Origin: Mycolicibacterium lutetiense
GTDB lineage: Bacteria > Actinomycetota > Actinomycetes > Mycobacteriales > Mycobacteriaceae
Assembly: GCF_017876775.1 (NCBI RefSeq)
Contig: NZ_JAGIOP010000002.1
Span: 372,001 to 436,000 of the forward strand
Length of the DNA: 64,000 bases
Reading direction: 5' to 3'
Shown here: piece after piece, positions 26,037-35,501 of the stretch
How positions within the stretch are numbered: position 1 is the first letter of the stretch
How the letters are laid out: each line of letters begins with the position of its first letter
The notes under the pieces: model-generated
What the model saw: the letters and a program-made list of their open reading frames with translations, nothing else
What the model was told of the DNA's origin: nothing
Database searches by the model: none
Position numbers and translations under genes: made by a program

Positions 26037-27302
26037 TCAGCGCTGGGCTGCCTCCATGGGTTGCTGCGCGACGCTGAGGTGTCCGCGGCGGTCGAGCAGG
26101 TAGATCGCCAAGGCGGCGATCAGACCCACCATCACCAGTCCACCCCACAGAAGTTCATCGGCGCCGGCGTCTCGCGCCGCCTGCAGCAGCGAGCCCGTCG
26201 CCAGATTCCCCACGAGGATGCCCACACCGACAATCGTGTTGTAGAACCCGTAGTGGGTGGCCACCAGGCGGCCGCCGGCCAAGGAGACGACGGTGTCCAT
26301 CTCGAACGGGAATACCGCCGCAGAACCGACCGCCAATAGCGCCGCGGCACATAGTAGGGCGATCACTGCGCCGGTCGTGCCGAAGCGGCCGGTGTCGGGA
26401 ACAGCGACCAACGGCAGAAATGACGCAGCCAAGATCGTCATTCCGATCACCAGGGCGCGTCCGTTTCCCCACCGCTGGGCGAACCAGCGGGTCAGGCGTA
26501 GCTGTCCGCCCACTGCCACGACTGCCGATACGACGAATACTGCGGCCACCACGGCCGACGAGTGCTCGGGGGCAATGGTGGCTGCGTGCAACGGCAAGGC
26601 CAGATAGACCTGGAAATTCAGCACATACGAGCCGATCATCGCCGCGGCAAAACAGACGAACGACCGATTCGACACCACGGTGCGCCAGTCGTCAATGATG
26701 GCTGTCTTCGCTGTCGATTCCGCCACACCCGAAACGTGTTGGGGCAGCATGAACAGCTGGGCGATCGTCAACACGGCGAACACCGCGGCCGCCGCCGCGG
26801 CGGCGGTGCGGAAGTCCAGTGCCATCAACGCCAGCCCCGCCAGCGGACCGGCCAGGATCCCGGCCTGATAGAAGACGTTGAACAGGGCGAACGCTTCCAG
26901 CCTGCGCGATTCAGAATCGGCTGCCAGGTAGGCGCGCACCGCGGGATTGAACAGTGCGCCGGCGAAACCCGTCGCTGCTGAGGCGATCACCAGCAGCGGC
27001 AGGGTGTGGGCGAACACCAGCAAACCGAAGCCCGCCGTGCGCAGCAGACAACCGGCGACGATGAGCGGTTTATAGCCGAATCGGTCGGCCAGGGTGCCGC
27101 CCACGATGAACATTCCCTGCTGGGAGAAGTTCCGAACGCCCAGGACCAAGCCGATCACCCACGCCGCCAGCCCGAGTGGACCGGCGAGGTAGCCGGCCAG
27201 GTAGGGCATGAGCATATAGAAGCCCAGATTGATGCCGAACTGATTGATCATCAGCATCCTGCTGGGCCAGCCGAAGGTCGTGAACTGGCGGAATACGCCC
27301 AT
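26037..27302 (-). CDS. MFS transporter, Rv0849-like
   Basis: A protein of 421 residues with twelve helices of the major facilitator family, similar in style to MdtH and the M. tuberculosis Rv0849 group. Start: the frame is open to 27350, but ATG at 27302 overlaps the stop of the cysK2 gene (TGATG), so coupling favours it. The gene order lpqS, cysK2, MFS on the minus strand is the one I recall for Rv0847-Rv0849. Efflux of a metal-thiol product or cysteine derivative is a reasonable but unproven role. Confidence 0.85.
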   Translation of the reverse strand: MGVFRQFTTFGWPSRMLMINQFGINLGFYMLMPYLAGYLAGPLGLAAWVIGLVLGVRNFSQQGMFIVGGTLADRFGYKPLIVAGCLLRTAGFGLLVFAHTLPLLVIASAATGFAGALFNPAVRAYLAADSESRRLEAFALFNVFYQAGILAGPLAGLALMALDFRTAAAAAAAVFAVLTIAQLFMLPQHVSGVAESTAKTAIIDDWRTVVSNRSFVCFAAAMIGSYVLNFQVYLALPLHAATIAPEHSSAVVAAVFVVSAVVAVGGQLRLTRWFAQRWGNGRALVIGMTILAASFLPLVAVPDTGRFGTTGAVIALLCAAALLAVGSAAVFPFEMDTVVSLAGGRLVATHYGFYNTIVGVGILVGNLATGSLLQAARDAGADELLWGGLVMVGLIAALAIYLLDRRGHLSVAQQPMEAAQR

Positions 27303-28411
27303 CAGCACCGACTCTCGACCGGATCGACGATATGGCGGGTCCGTGTCCAACGAGTGATGACGTGCGTGCCGGGATCGGCCACAAGCTCGGGATCGGCCGG
27401 GGGCTGGTTCTGTAACAGTCCATGGCCACGGCAGTAGTCGTCGTTGTAGACGGTGTCGAAATACCGCTGAGGGCCATCGGGGAACACTGCGGCTACCGTG
27501 GTATCGATCGGCTCAGCACCCGCCACCCAACCGGCGACGAGCGCTACCGCCCCCACGCTCCAGCCGCCGCTGGCGTAATGCGTGGCGGCCAGGGTGCGGC
27601 AGGCCCACACCGCCTCCTCGGGGGCCACCCAGTGGACTTCGTCGAACGCCCCGTAGTCGACGTTGCGCGGGTAGATGCTCGATCCCAGTCCTCGCATCAG
27701 CCGGGTGGCCGATGGCTGACCAAAAATGGTCGAACCGACGGTGTCCACACCCACCAACCGTAGATCAGGGTTGAATTCCCGCAATACCCGCGCCACCCCG
27801 GCAGAGTGTCCCCCGGTACCCACCGAGCAGACCAGCACGTCGATATCGCCGAGTTGCGCGCGCAGTTCCAGCGCCAGTCCACGATAGGCGGCGACGTTGT
27901 CGGGGTTGTTGTACTGGTCGGGATACCACGAATGGCGATGGGTGGCCAGCAACTCGACTACCCGGTCGCGGCGAGCCTGCTGCCATCCACCTTGGGGATG
28001 AGGTTCGCGCACTACCTCGACATCGGCGCCATAGGCGGCCAGCATCCGGTGCATGATGGGCTCCATGCCAGGGTCGGCGACCAGGGTCACCGGGTGACCG
28101 TAAACCGTCCCGGCCAAAGCAAGTCCTAAACCTAATGTGCCGCTGGTGGATTCAATGATCCGGGCACCGGGGCGCAGGTCACCTCGCGCGCGTCCCCGCT
28201 CAACCATGTGCATGGCGGGGCGGTCTTTCATTCCGCCGGGGTTGAAGCCCTCCAGCTTGGCCCAGAATCCCCGCGCATCGGCGGTGAACGGCTCGGATAT
28301 CCGCAGCACCGGGGTGTTGCCCACCATTGATGCGACTCGTTGATCGCCGGCCAGCCGATTGGGGCCTGCGGCCAGATCTTTGGCGGCAGAAACAGACAGA
28401 ACTTCGTTCAT
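27302..28411 (-). CDS. cysK2: PLP-dependent CysK2-like cysteine/S-sulfocysteine synthase (copy 1)
   Basis: A protein of 369 residues of the O-acetylserine sulfhydrylase fold: Schiff-base Lys62 in [10 protein letters not shown], the [12 protein letters not shown] loop, the phosphate-binding VGTGGHSAG and the C-terminal VFPDGPQRY. It resembles mycobacterial CysK2, reported to make S-sulfocysteine from O-phosphoserine and thiosulfate. It is about 70% identical by eye to copies at 31432 and 47874. It sits between an lpqS-like gene and an MFS gene, a copper-locus arrangement. The start at 28411 precedes the conserved core. Confidence 0.88.
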   Translation of the reverse strand: MNEVLSVSAAKDLAAGPNRLAGDQRVASMVGNTPVLRISEPFTADARGFWAKLEGFNPGGMKDRPAMHMVERGRARGDLRPGARIIESTSGTLGLGLALAGTVYGHPVTLVADPGMEPIMHRMLAAYGADVEVVREPHPQGGWQQARRDRVVELLATHRHSWYPDQYNNPDNVAAYRGLALELRAQLGDIDVLVCSVGTGGHSAGVARVLREFNPDLRLVGVDTVGSTIFGQPSATRLMRGLGSSIYPRNVDYGAFDEVHWVAPEEAVWACRTLAATHYASGGWSVGAVALVAGWVAGAEPIDTTVAAVFPDGPQRYFDTVYNDDYCRGHGLLQNQPPADPELVADPGTHVITRWTRTRHIVDPVESRC

Positions 28412-28518
28412 GGACACACAGCTCCTGTGATGTAGCCGCACGTAGCGCACGGCGTAGTGGTCGACGAGCAGGCGGGCGGGCACCGGCGCAGGCCGTTAGG
28501 CCGCGGGCGCCTGCCTGC

Positions 28519-28950
28519 TCAACGCCGATCGATACAGAAGCGGACCAGCATTTGCCAGCCCGAGGGCCTATTGGCTCCCGCGTGCAGCGGAGGCCCCCGT
28601 TGCGTCGCTGCTGCGGCACACATCTCGCAAAGCCACAGCGCGGCTAGCCCGGCGGCGACAGCGAGAAGCGCCAGAACCGTCGCGGCCCGCGGCAACACCG
28701 CCGCGGCAGAGGTATCCGGGGCCGCCACCGCGTCGTCTCGTTGAACGTGGGGATGATCCAGGCTGACGACTGCCGCTGCCCCGGTCGCAGCGGCCAGCAC
28801 ATGAGGCGCGTGGCGCTGCGTACCGCCGCTGGACACGGCTCCGGTCAGTCCGGCACTGACGATCATCAGCAGGGCAACGACACCCAGCGTGGTCGCCGAC
28901 CGCAACCACGCCGTCCCAGAAACGGTTTTGTGCCCCACAGTGTTAACCAC
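28519..28950 (-). CDS. LpqS-like membrane/secreted protein (copy 1)
   Basis: A protein of 143 residues: N-terminal signal-anchor helix, a His-containing middle part with several His and Asp, a second helix (about residues 90-110) and a basic C-terminus ending LVRFCIDRR. The final [LF]C[IV]xRR motif is shared by three proteins in this window and by M. tuberculosis LpqS as I recall it. LpqS belongs to the RicR copper regulon. The next gene downstream is cysK2. A CTACGTAG palindrome (28973-28980) is 23 bp upstream of the start. Confidence 0.7.
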   Translation of the reverse strand: MVNTVGHKTVSGTAWLRSATTLGVVALLMIVSAGLTGAVSSGGTQRHAPHVLAAATGAAAVVSLDHPHVQRDDAVAAPDTSAAAVLPRAATVLALLAVAAGLAALWLCEMCAAAATQRGPPLHAGANRPSGWQMLVRFCIDRR

Positions 28951-29304
28951 AGTAGCAGCCAGTACTGCCTCACTACGTAGATGATCTAGTCGATGCCAGG
29001 ACGTTACGGGTTTGCGACACCATGACGGAACAACCCGGATGCCTGGTCATCGCAGCGACCAGCCCCCTCCAAGCATGAAAATGTGAACTTCCCCAGAATC
29101 GGGTCCACACAGCAAGCGGTCGCGGGGGGGGCTGGGCCGCACTTGCCTCGCCGCTGCGTTCGCTGAATTGCGGCTGGTCGCACCTGCCGGCCAAGCGCAG
29201 GTGGGTGTTCACGCGGGCGGGCCGCCCGGGTTCTGATTCGGGATGTCGGTGATGGGCAGGTTGGGCGCTGGCTTGGGTGATGCGGTAGGCGGCAGCGTCG
29301 GTGT
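28951..29304. other. Intergenic region with BlaI-type site
   Basis: No gene is supported; the segment contains the 28973-28980 palindrome near its start. The frames here are Ala/Pro/Arg-rich shadows. Confidence 0.4.
28973..28980. promoter_or_regulatory. BlaI-type operator e
   Basis: CTACGTAG, a perfect 8-bp palindrome inside ACTACGTAGATGATCTAGT, 23 bp upstream of the first LpqS-like gene. Because it is short it may be half of a larger site. Confidence 0.4.
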
Positions 29305-29734
29305 CTAGTTGGCGGCGATGTCATGGATGGCGTTGACCGGCGGGCCTCCGTCCGGCCCGGGCGGCTGCTGGTCAGCGTGCACCGGCACGTCGGCGGGGCG
29401 ATCCCACAGCATCACGTTGTTGACCGAGACCGCCACATCCTGGCTGCTATCGGTACATCCGGTCTCCTCGGCGCGACCTTCCCGAATCTCGACATTGTCG
29501 ACGCGGATAAGCGAGACGCATAGCTGGGTGGCCATGTCGCGCACGGTGGCCGTTATCTGTAGTTACTTGCCGGGTGTACTCGACTGTCGCCGACGATAGG
29601 TTGTCACCGCGTTTCAGATCGTGAAGGACAGGCTTATCTGTAGGCCTGTACTCGGTGGTCTGTGAGGCCGGGGATCCATAACGTAAGTTCCACGGGATTG
29701 ATCTGCCCGCGGCGACGACTTGGTCGCCGGACAC
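29305..29734 (-). pseudogene. Possible frameshifted remnant of a surface protein
   Basis: Two overlapping minus-strand frames look like one broken coding sequence. The upstream frame (29447-29734) ends in NLSSATVEYTRQVTTDN and the downstream one (29305-29544) reads ITATVRDMATQLCVSLIRVDNVEIREG, then VSVNNVMLW and VNAIHDIAAN, which has protein-like strand pattern. A stop and frame change near 29560 separates them. I do not recognise the family. Confidence 0.3.
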
Positions 29735-29915
29735 GTCTCCCCCAGCAAGGTGATGGGCAGGTTCAGAGCGGGTGATCGATGAATCGATGAATTTCTCATA
29801 TTGGGTGGATCCTGCGGCGTCACGATCTGGCCATTGTTCATCGGTGTATTCACCGCGCTGGAACCAACCCGAATACGCCTGGGTTAATACGGGGTAGGGG
29901 TATGTGAGGTCATGC

Positions 29916-29921
29916 TAGAAT
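29916..29921 (+). promoter_or_regulatory. -10 box for leaderless lpqS-like gene 2
   Basis: TAGAAT lies 7 bp before the GTG at 29928, the spacing expected for a leaderless start. An ATACGGGGTAGGGGTAT sequence immediately upstream (29888-29904) resembles a degenerate copper operator. Confidence 0.4.
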
Positions 29922-29927
29922 GAACGA

Positions 29928-30380
29928 GTGTTGCCGTCCGCTAGTGGCTTGCAACCTGTCCGGGAGTTCCCGTCGGGACGCTTCCTGGTGATTTCAGACC
30001 GCACCCGACAGCGGTGGTTCGTGCTGGCCGTGTTGGCTGTACTGGTGGCAGCGATCGTCTCGCTGCAGTGCGCGACACGCACACCGCATACCGGGCTCAC
30101 GGCCACGCCACCCCATCATGCGCTCACGGCCATGGTCGCGCATGACCATATCGGGCTGGCCCCTGCCTACCTGTGTGCCATCCCGGCTGGCCTGACCGCG
30201 CAGGTCAGCACCCTGGACGTGCCGCGCGGGTGGTGGACGGCCGGGCTGGTGCTGGTGGCGTGCGTGCTGTTTTATGCGGCATCGGCGGCTTTAACCCGTG
30301 CGCCACCTGCCCGGACTGCACCCGCGGCCGTTGTAGGTGGCCGCGCCCTCATTTATCACCTCTGCGTGCTTCGACGCTGA
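29928..30380 (+). CDS. LpqS-like membrane/secreted protein (copy 2)
   Basis: A protein of 150 residues: N-terminal basic segment, a signal-anchor helix (about residues 32-45), a His-rich middle (several His within 60 residues), a second helix (about 100-125) and a C-terminus ending LIYHLCVLRR, matching the [LF]C[IV]xRR signature. The GTG at 29928 fits a leaderless message from the TAGAAT box. It heads a plus-strand block with a small secreted gene, a third LpqS-like gene and cysK2 copy 2. Confidence 0.7.
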   Translation: MLPSASGLQPVREFPSGRFLVISDRTRQRWFVLAVLAVLVAAIVSLQCATRTPHTGLTATPPHHALTAMVAHDHIGLAPAYLCAIPAGLTAQVSTLDVPRGWWTAGLVLVACVLFYAASAALTRAPPARTAPAAVVGGRALIYHLCVLRR

Positions 30381-30492
30381 CATCGGCAACCGGCCGCTGC
30401 ATGCCTGTGTGGTATGCGCGGACCGGCCCATAGCCGAGCTTCAGCCATCGCCGCATCACTGATGTGGTCCTCTCACGTAGGGATTCATTGCC

Positions 30493-30810
30493 ATGACCAG
30501 GAATTTCTGTGCCCGCACCATCGGATTTACGCTCACCACTGTCGGCTTTGCCGCAGCCGCCGCACTGACAGCACCCGCCGCGGGCGCAACTCCCGGCGCC
30601 GGCGGCAACGCTCAAGACGTCATCAACTCCATCAAAGCGCAGGGTGATCAAGTCGTGATCACGAAATCCGGCAACAAGCCACTATCGCAATGCGTTGTCA
30701 CCTCGGTACGCCAGGACTCGGCGGTGTACGGCCTACCGCCCAACAGTGCTTACCCGGGCAACAGTCGAGTGCTGAAGTACCGGACGTTTCACGTCGATGT
30801 GAAATGCTAA
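30493..30810 (+). CDS. Small secreted two-Cys protein (paralogue 2)
   Basis: A protein of 105 residues with a typical signal peptide (cleavage after AGA, about residue 33). The mature region has INSIKAQGDQVVITKSGNKPLSQCVVTSVRQ and ends FHVDVKC, aligning with paralogue 1 (25461) and the split paralogue 3 (49133): strand, NK.G..PL..C.V..VR, C-terminal VDx(x)C. The disulfide is likely. The function is unknown. It lies between LpqS-like copies 2 and 3. Confidence 0.75.
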   Translation: MTRNFCARTIGFTLTTVGFAAAAALTAPAAGATPGAGGNAQDVINSIKAQGDQVVITKSGNKPLSQCVVTSVRQDSAVYGLPPNSAYPGNSRVLKYRTFHVDVKC

Positions 30811-30896
30811 CGACCGGCGCCAGGGCGCGGTCGCGTCGCGATCCGATCACGTACCTGTCAGGGGTAGCGCCGGGTCGTACTGGCTTGGCTGCCAAG

Positions 30897-31331
30897 GTGA
30901 TCCGAGCCAAGCGCATCAACCGTCGACGCGGTGGGCTGCGGTTGGTGGTACTGCTCATCGCCGTGATGTCCGCGCTGCCGATGCTGCACTGCCTCACCGA
31001 CGAAAGCTCGCACCACGCCGCGCCGGCCGCGCAGGATGCGGTGAGCACCGACGCGCAGACCACCGGAGTGTCGGCGTCGGGCACCGATCTTTTCGCCAAT
31101 CAGTCGCATGCCGACACCGCCGCGCACGCCGTGGTCTGTCAGACGATTGGTTCGCTGACCGTTATCGCTCGGGGTAACAACTCGCTGCGGGCCGTGCTGG
31201 TGGCTGTGGTGGTGGCCACGGCAATACTGGGGGGTACGGTCATCTGCCGGAGCCCGCCGCTGCGTCGACATTTGGGCACCGTGCGCTCGGGGTGGCTCCT
31301 CCTCACTGATCTCTGCATCAGCCGCCGCTGA
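30897..31331 (+). CDS. LpqS-like membrane/secreted protein (copy 3)
   Basis: A protein of 144 residues: basic start KRINRRRGG, signal-anchor helix (about residues 12-28), a His/Asp/Ala-rich exterior part ([20 protein letters not shown]), a second helix and a C-terminus ending [11 protein letters not shown], the shared [LF]C[IV]xRR signature. GTG at 30897 is the most plausible start; no clear SD precedes it, so the upstream border is uncertain. cysK2 copy 2 follows after 100 bp. Confidence 0.65.
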   Translation: MIRAKRINRRRGGLRLVVLLIAVMSALPMLHCLTDESSHHAAPAAQDAVSTDAQTTGVSASGTDLFANQSHADTAAHAVVCQTIGSLTVIARGNNSLRAVLVAVVVATAILGGTVICRSPPLRRHLGTVRSGWLLLTDLCISRR

Positions 31332-31431
31332 CGGCGGTTTTGGGGTACGGCGGACGGATTTCGCCGTACCCGGCCACACCGCCCATGTCAGCTTTGGCCG
31401 CACACTGTGGCCCGTACACAGGGGATCAGTC

Positions 31432-32532
31432 ATGAACTGCAGCATCGCTTCATCGTCACCCGTCACGCCCAATCGCTCGGGTGCCCGATTCCACGATTTC
31501 GGCACGATGGTCGGCAACACGCCGGTGTTGTGGGTATCGGAGCCGCTCGCCGGGCCCGGCGACGGTTTTTGGGCCAAGCTTGAGGGTCACAACCCCAATG
31601 GCATGAAAGACCGTCCCGCCCTGCACATGGTGAAGCAGGCGAGGCTGCGCGGCGACCTCAAACCCGGCGCCAGGATCGTCGAATCCTCCAGCGGAACCTT
31701 GGGATTAGGCCTTGCGTTTGCTGGAATCGTCTACCGGCACCCAGTCACGGTGGTTACCGATCCCGGGCTGGAACCGATCATTGCGCGCATGCTCACCGCC
31801 TACGGCGCCATCGTCGACGTGGTCGGTGAGCAGCACCCGGTAGGTGGGTGGCAGCAGGCTCGCAAAGACCGTGTCGCCGAGCTGCTATCGGCAGAACCGG
31901 ACGCGTGGTGCCCCGACCAGTACGAAAACCCGGACAACGTCGACGCCTATCACGGCCTGGCCCAGGAGCTGATCGACCAGCTCGGTACCGTCGACATCCT
32001 GGTCTGCTCAGTGGGCACCGGCGGGCACTCGGCTGGCGTGAGTCGCACTTTGCGCCAACATAATCCGCAGCTGCGTCTGATCGGTGTCGATACCATCGGC
32101 TCCACTATCTTCGGACAGCCCGCCGGCACCCGACTCATGCGGGGCCTGGGATCGAGCATCTATCCGGGAAACGTCAACTACTCAGCGTTCAATGAGATCC
32201 ACTGGGTGGCCCCGAATGAGGCGGTGTGGGCGTGCCGGGCACTGGCCGCTACCCATCACGCCAGCGGCGGGTGGAGCGTTGGCGCGGTCGCGCTGGCTGC
32301 CGGCTGGGCAGCCCGGCACGCCGAATCGGGCACGTGCGTGGCCGCCGTCTTCCCCGACGGGCCGCTGCGCTACCACGGCACCATCTACGACGACGAATAC
32401 GGCAAGCGTCACAACCTGCTGGGCCGCCCACCGGCGAGAGAACCCGATACCATCGCCACGCCATCACAGCGCGTCGTGGACCGTTGGACCCGGTGCTCCA
32501 CCGTCATCGATCCCATCGGACGCACACCATGA
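31432..32532 (+). CDS. cysK2: PLP-dependent CysK2-like synthase (copy 2)
   Basis: A protein of 366 residues aligning along its full length with copies 1 and 3: Schiff-base Lys59 in [31 protein letters not shown] and VFPDGPLRY. It is preceded by two LpqS-like genes, so the lpqS-cysK2 unit has been duplicated here without the MFS partner. The N-terminal 20 residues vary among the three copies. Confidence 0.88.
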   Translation: MNCSIASSSPVTPNRSGARFHDFGTMVGNTPVLWVSEPLAGPGDGFWAKLEGHNPNGMKDRPALHMVKQARLRGDLKPGARIVESSSGTLGLGLAFAGIVYRHPVTVVTDPGLEPIIARMLTAYGAIVDVVGEQHPVGGWQQARKDRVAELLSAEPDAWCPDQYENPDNVDAYHGLAQELIDQLGTVDILVCSVGTGGHSAGVSRTLRQHNPQLRLIGVDTIGSTIFGQPAGTRLMRGLGSSIYPGNVNYSAFNEIHWVAPNEAVWACRALAATHHASGGWSVGAVALAAGWAARHAESGTCVAAVFPDGPLRYHGTIYDDEYGKRHNLLGRPPAREPDTIATPSQRVVDRWTRCSTVIDPIGRTP

Positions 32533-32998
32533 CTATCCAAACGCGGTACTTGGGTTAAGTCGAGGATCTGTGCACGGTGCCCTGATGATCTGCAGTTGGT
32601 ATCCGTAGGCCTCGTGACGTGTCCGTAGCCACACATGCCCCTTGCGCCCTCGACGGCCTTCGCGTCAACGCCGGTTCGCATGAAGGAACGGCTGAGGCGC
32701 AACCCGAGCTAGGGTGATCGGACCGGCACCTCAGCCGCCCAGCGCATACTATCTTAGATAGTAGATGCCGAAAGTTCGCGTGCCCACGTCCTTCTGTCGT
32801 GGCAAGACTGCCAGGCCTGCAGACACCGAGGCGGCTTTCGAAGGACGCTGGAAACGCCGGGAGCGTCACTCACATACCGGCGCGACTCGCAAGAATGCTT
32901 GCAGCCATCTCCCGGAGTGCACGAATGCACCTCGCCGGGGCACGCACAAATCCACGTGCCGCCGCCGGCCCCGCCCAACTACCCCAACTATCAAGTAA
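32533..32998. other. Intergenic segment with a perfect BlaI-type palindrome
   Basis: No gene is supported. The palindrome at 32747-32763 has no clear downstream gene; an IS remnant begins 236 bp after it. A coding sequence may have been lost here. Confidence 0.45.
32747..32763. promoter_or_regulatory. BlaI-type operator h (perfect)
   Basis: TACTATCTTAGATAGTA, a perfect 17-bp palindrome apart from its central base. The best-matching box in the window, but no intact gene follows on either strand within 200 bp. Confidence 0.55.
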
Positions 32999-33605
32999 GG
33001 TTAACCCCGTTGCGTGAACATCCTGATCGCCGGCCTTTGATGGCGCGGTCGACGTGGATCGCCAGGGATTCGCGGGTGAACTCGTCAATGATGTTGAGCA
33101 TCTTGATGGTTCGTCCATCGGCGGTGGTGTCGAACTGAAAGTCCATAGCCCAGATCACGTTCGGCCAGATCGGGCACTTCGCCCCGACCGCAGTCCCGAT
33201 GCCGGTCAGCCGTTTCTTCTTGCGGCGCTGAGGAACTCGTAGCCCCTCCTCGCGCCACAGCCGGCGGATGCGCTTGTTGTTGACGACCCATCCCGCTTTC
33301 GTGCTGCAATCGCCGCTCGTCGCCAGCCCCAGCGGGGCCGGTCGGTGGAAGAACGTGCGCAGCCAGGACCGCAGCTCGGCTTCCTCGTCGGTGATCGGTG
33401 ATCGGTGCTGGTTGCAGACGCATCGTGGAGCGGTGAATGCCGACCACCGTACAGGCTCGACGGCCTGGTTGGCGACCAGCTTCTTGAGCCGAGCGTTCTC
33501 GGCCTCGAGTTCTTTGAGGCGTTTGGCGTCGTTGGCCTTCATCCCGCCGTACTGGGCGACCCAGCGATGCCACGTCGACTCAGTGACCTGCAGATGCCGG
33601 CACAC
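32991..33605 (-). pseudogene. Truncated IS3-family transposase
   Basis: The frame covers the OrfA coil (KRLKELEAENARLKKLVANQAV), then jumps to an OrfB-type region (WLRTFFHRPAPLG, NNKRIRRLWREEGLRVPQRRKKKR, IWAMDFQFDTTADGRTIKMLNIIDEF), which contains only the first Asp of the DDE triad. The remaining catalytic residues are deleted. The orphan tail reads into the terminal repeat. Confidence 0.6.
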
Positions 33606-33822
33606 CTCATTGAATTCCTGGCCGGTTCCGAGGAGCTTGTTGCCCTCGGCGAGCTTGCGGATGATCTAATCCGGCGTGTGCCGCCGGCGCTTGTTTGATG
33701 CCATCTCGTCGTCGATTCTTCCTGCCCAAACACGTGGGCAACAGAGTCGCACAACAAGTGGACCACTACGAAGGGCTCACCTCAAAGCCGCTTTACCCGA
33801 TGTCCACCAAACGGGGTCAACC
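32999..33822 (-). mobile_element. Internally deleted IS3-family remnant
   Basis: About 0.82 kb, bounded by inverted ends that share GGTT(A/G)ACCCCGTT and GTG(A/G)ACATC (32999-33022 and 33799-33822). The transposase (33605 down to 32991) reads as IS3 family but stops after NIIDEFTRESLAIHVDRAI with the later catalytic part missing. In the OrfA-like start, HTPDQIIRKL is interrupted by an amber codon near 33665. The element is therefore dead. Confidence 0.65.
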
Positions 33823-33824
33823 CC

Positions 33825-34091
33825 ACAAGGCGGGCCTGGGCGGTGCTTGACCTGAGCGAATCAACGGTCAGTCATCACCTGGGCCAGCTCCGCAAAGCCG
33901 GGCTGGTGATATCGGACCGGCGCGGCATGAACGTCTTTCACCGCGTGAAACCCGAAGCCCTACAAGCACTGTACGTGGCTCTCGACCCGAACCGCTGCAC
34001 CTGCCTTAGAAAGCCAGGTCGTCGGCGCTGCCAGTGGTCTTGGTCCCCGGGTCCGGGATGGTACGCCCCACCGGTTGGGCAGCCGTCTTAA
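33825..34091 (+). pseudogene. ArsR-family regulator fragment
   Basis: The frame after the IS remnant begins mid-helix: LDLSESTVSHHLGQLRKAGLVISDRRGMNVFHRVKPEALQALYVAL is the recognition helix and wing of an ArsR/SmtB repressor. The N-terminal half is missing at the IS boundary, so the IS insertion probably destroyed this gene. The C-terminal extension is not homologous. Confidence 0.6.
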
Positions 34092-34170
34092 GCACGGCAG
34101 CCGCGTGTCAACGCAGGGAGGGGCTCGGGTTAACGCACCGCCGCATGCCCGGCGGGTCGAATCGAACCAC

Positions 34171-35109
34171 TCAACTACAGAGCAGCCCAGATGCGCCAAG
34201 GGCGAAGGTGCCCATCGGGGCCAATGCGATGAGAGTGGTGGCGCCGGCGAGGCCGACGCGCGCACCCAGGCGTTTACCCGAGGCGGGTGGGCGTGCCAAA
34301 CGTTCGGCACGACTCAGCAACGCGACATCAGCGGCGCCGAGGGCCTCAGCCGGTGCGGCACCGGCAAGGGCCAGCAGTCCCGCGAGCAGCGTGCGCTGGC
34401 CGTAACGACGGGCGGCGGCATCGTCGGCACACATTTCCAGCAATCGCGTAACGTCGGTGGCTGCTCGGGTCATCAATGCCACCCGCGGCAACACCATTGC
34501 CAGACTGCGCAGCACGGTCACTATCGTGGCATGGTGTCCATCGAGGTGCGCCCGTTCGTGAGCCAGCACCGCCGCTAACTCCCGAGGATCGAGAGCGGCG
34601 ACCGCGCTGCTGGTGACAACGATCGCCGGCGGGTTGCCGGCCACGCAATAGGCGGTGCGCTGCTCGGCATCAACGATGTAGACATGGGGTTGGTCGGTTG
34701 GCCGTCCGACCAGGCGCGCCGCTTGGGCGTGAGTGTCGGCATGGGCACGCAACCGGAGAATGGTGTGCAGCAGTTTCACCCCAAGGCCGATCACAGCGAC
34801 GATCAGGGCAAGCGCCGCCGTCAGTAGCCCCAATTGTGCTGCGCCGCCGGCCCGTCCGGCCGCCAGATCGCACAACAACTGCATACAAGAGGTCAGCAGC
34901 GAACCGTGCTGACTGCCGTGGGATAGCACCTCCAGGGCCACCAGAGCGGGAATGGCGATCCCGGTTGCCAACACGCTGCCGATCGCGGTCAGCCACGCCA
35001 CGATGCCGAACCTGGGCGCCGATCCGCCGCGGGTGAGGAAGCCGAGCGCCTTTGGCCCCAACGCCACCATCACCATGCTGAAAATCAGCAGGCAGGCGGC
35101 GACGCTCAC
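34171..35109 (-). CDS. M56 (BlaR1-like) membrane metallopeptidase, copy 1
   Basis: A protein of 312 residues with transmembrane helices and a cytosolic zinc-peptidase domain carrying HERAH (residues 184-188). It lacks the penicillin-binding sensor domain of BlaR1, as do many actinobacterial M56 proteins. Its start overlaps the stop of BlaI copy 2 (ATGA), so the two form the repressor/peptidase pair expected for BlaI systems. Activation would cleave or release BlaI. What it senses cannot be read. Confidence 0.85.
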   Translation of the reverse strand: MSVAACLLIFSMVMVALGPKALGFLTRGGSAPRFGIVAWLTAIGSVLATGIAIPALVALEVLSHGSQHGSLLTSCMQLLCDLAAGRAGGAAQLGLLTAALALIVAVIGLGVKLLHTILRLRAHADTHAQAARLVGRPTDQPHVYIVDAEQRTAYCVAGNPPAIVVTSSAVAALDPRELAAVLAHERAHLDGHHATIVTVLRSLAMVLPRVALMTRAATDVTRLLEMCADDAAARRYGQRTLLAGLLALAGAAPAEALGAADVALLSRAERLARPPASGKRLGARVGLAGATTLIALAPMGTFALGASGLLCS

Positions 35110-35501
35110 CGCTTCTTCGCCCTGTTCGACCGCCTGGCCAGCGTGCGCAGCGCGGCGCGCAACCGATCGGAGTCCTGCGGGTCGATCTGCTCGATGAAGT
35201 AGCTGAGAACCAGGTCCGACTGCCCACCGCCGTCGAGGGCCTCACGCATCAACTGAGCCGAATGTTGCTCGCGGTTCAGGGTCGCCCAGTAGCGGTATGC
35301 CCGGCCGTCACGGTCGCGCTCCAACCAACCCTTGGTATGCAAGTTGTCCATCGTTGACATCACGGTGGTGTAGGCGATCCGCCTCTCATCGGCGAGCTCG
35401 TCGAAAATGTCGCGCACCGTGACCGGCTCTGGGTCACGATTCCAGATGCGATCCATGATGTCGGCCTCGAGTTCACCGAATCCCCGTACGCGCACTGTCA
35501 C
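35106..35501 (-). CDS. BlaI/MecI-family repressor (copy 2)
   Basis: A protein of 131 residues, very similar to copy 1: winged helix with RRIAYTTVMSTMDNLHTKGWLE and AYRYWATLNREQHSAQLMREALDGGG. GTG at 35501 follows GGAGG directly; the much longer frame up to 35870 is an artefact. It overlaps the M56 gene downstream. An ACTAC/GTAGT inverted repeat (35876-35897) lies further upstream. It is a candidate repressor of the boxed promoters in this window. Confidence 0.88.
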   Translation of the reverse strand: MTVRVRGFGELEADIMDRIWNRDPEPVTVRDIFDELADERRIAYTTVMSTMDNLHTKGWLERDRDGRAYRYWATLNREQHSAQLMREALDGGGQSDLVLSYFIEQIDPQDSDRLRAALRTLARRSNRAKKR

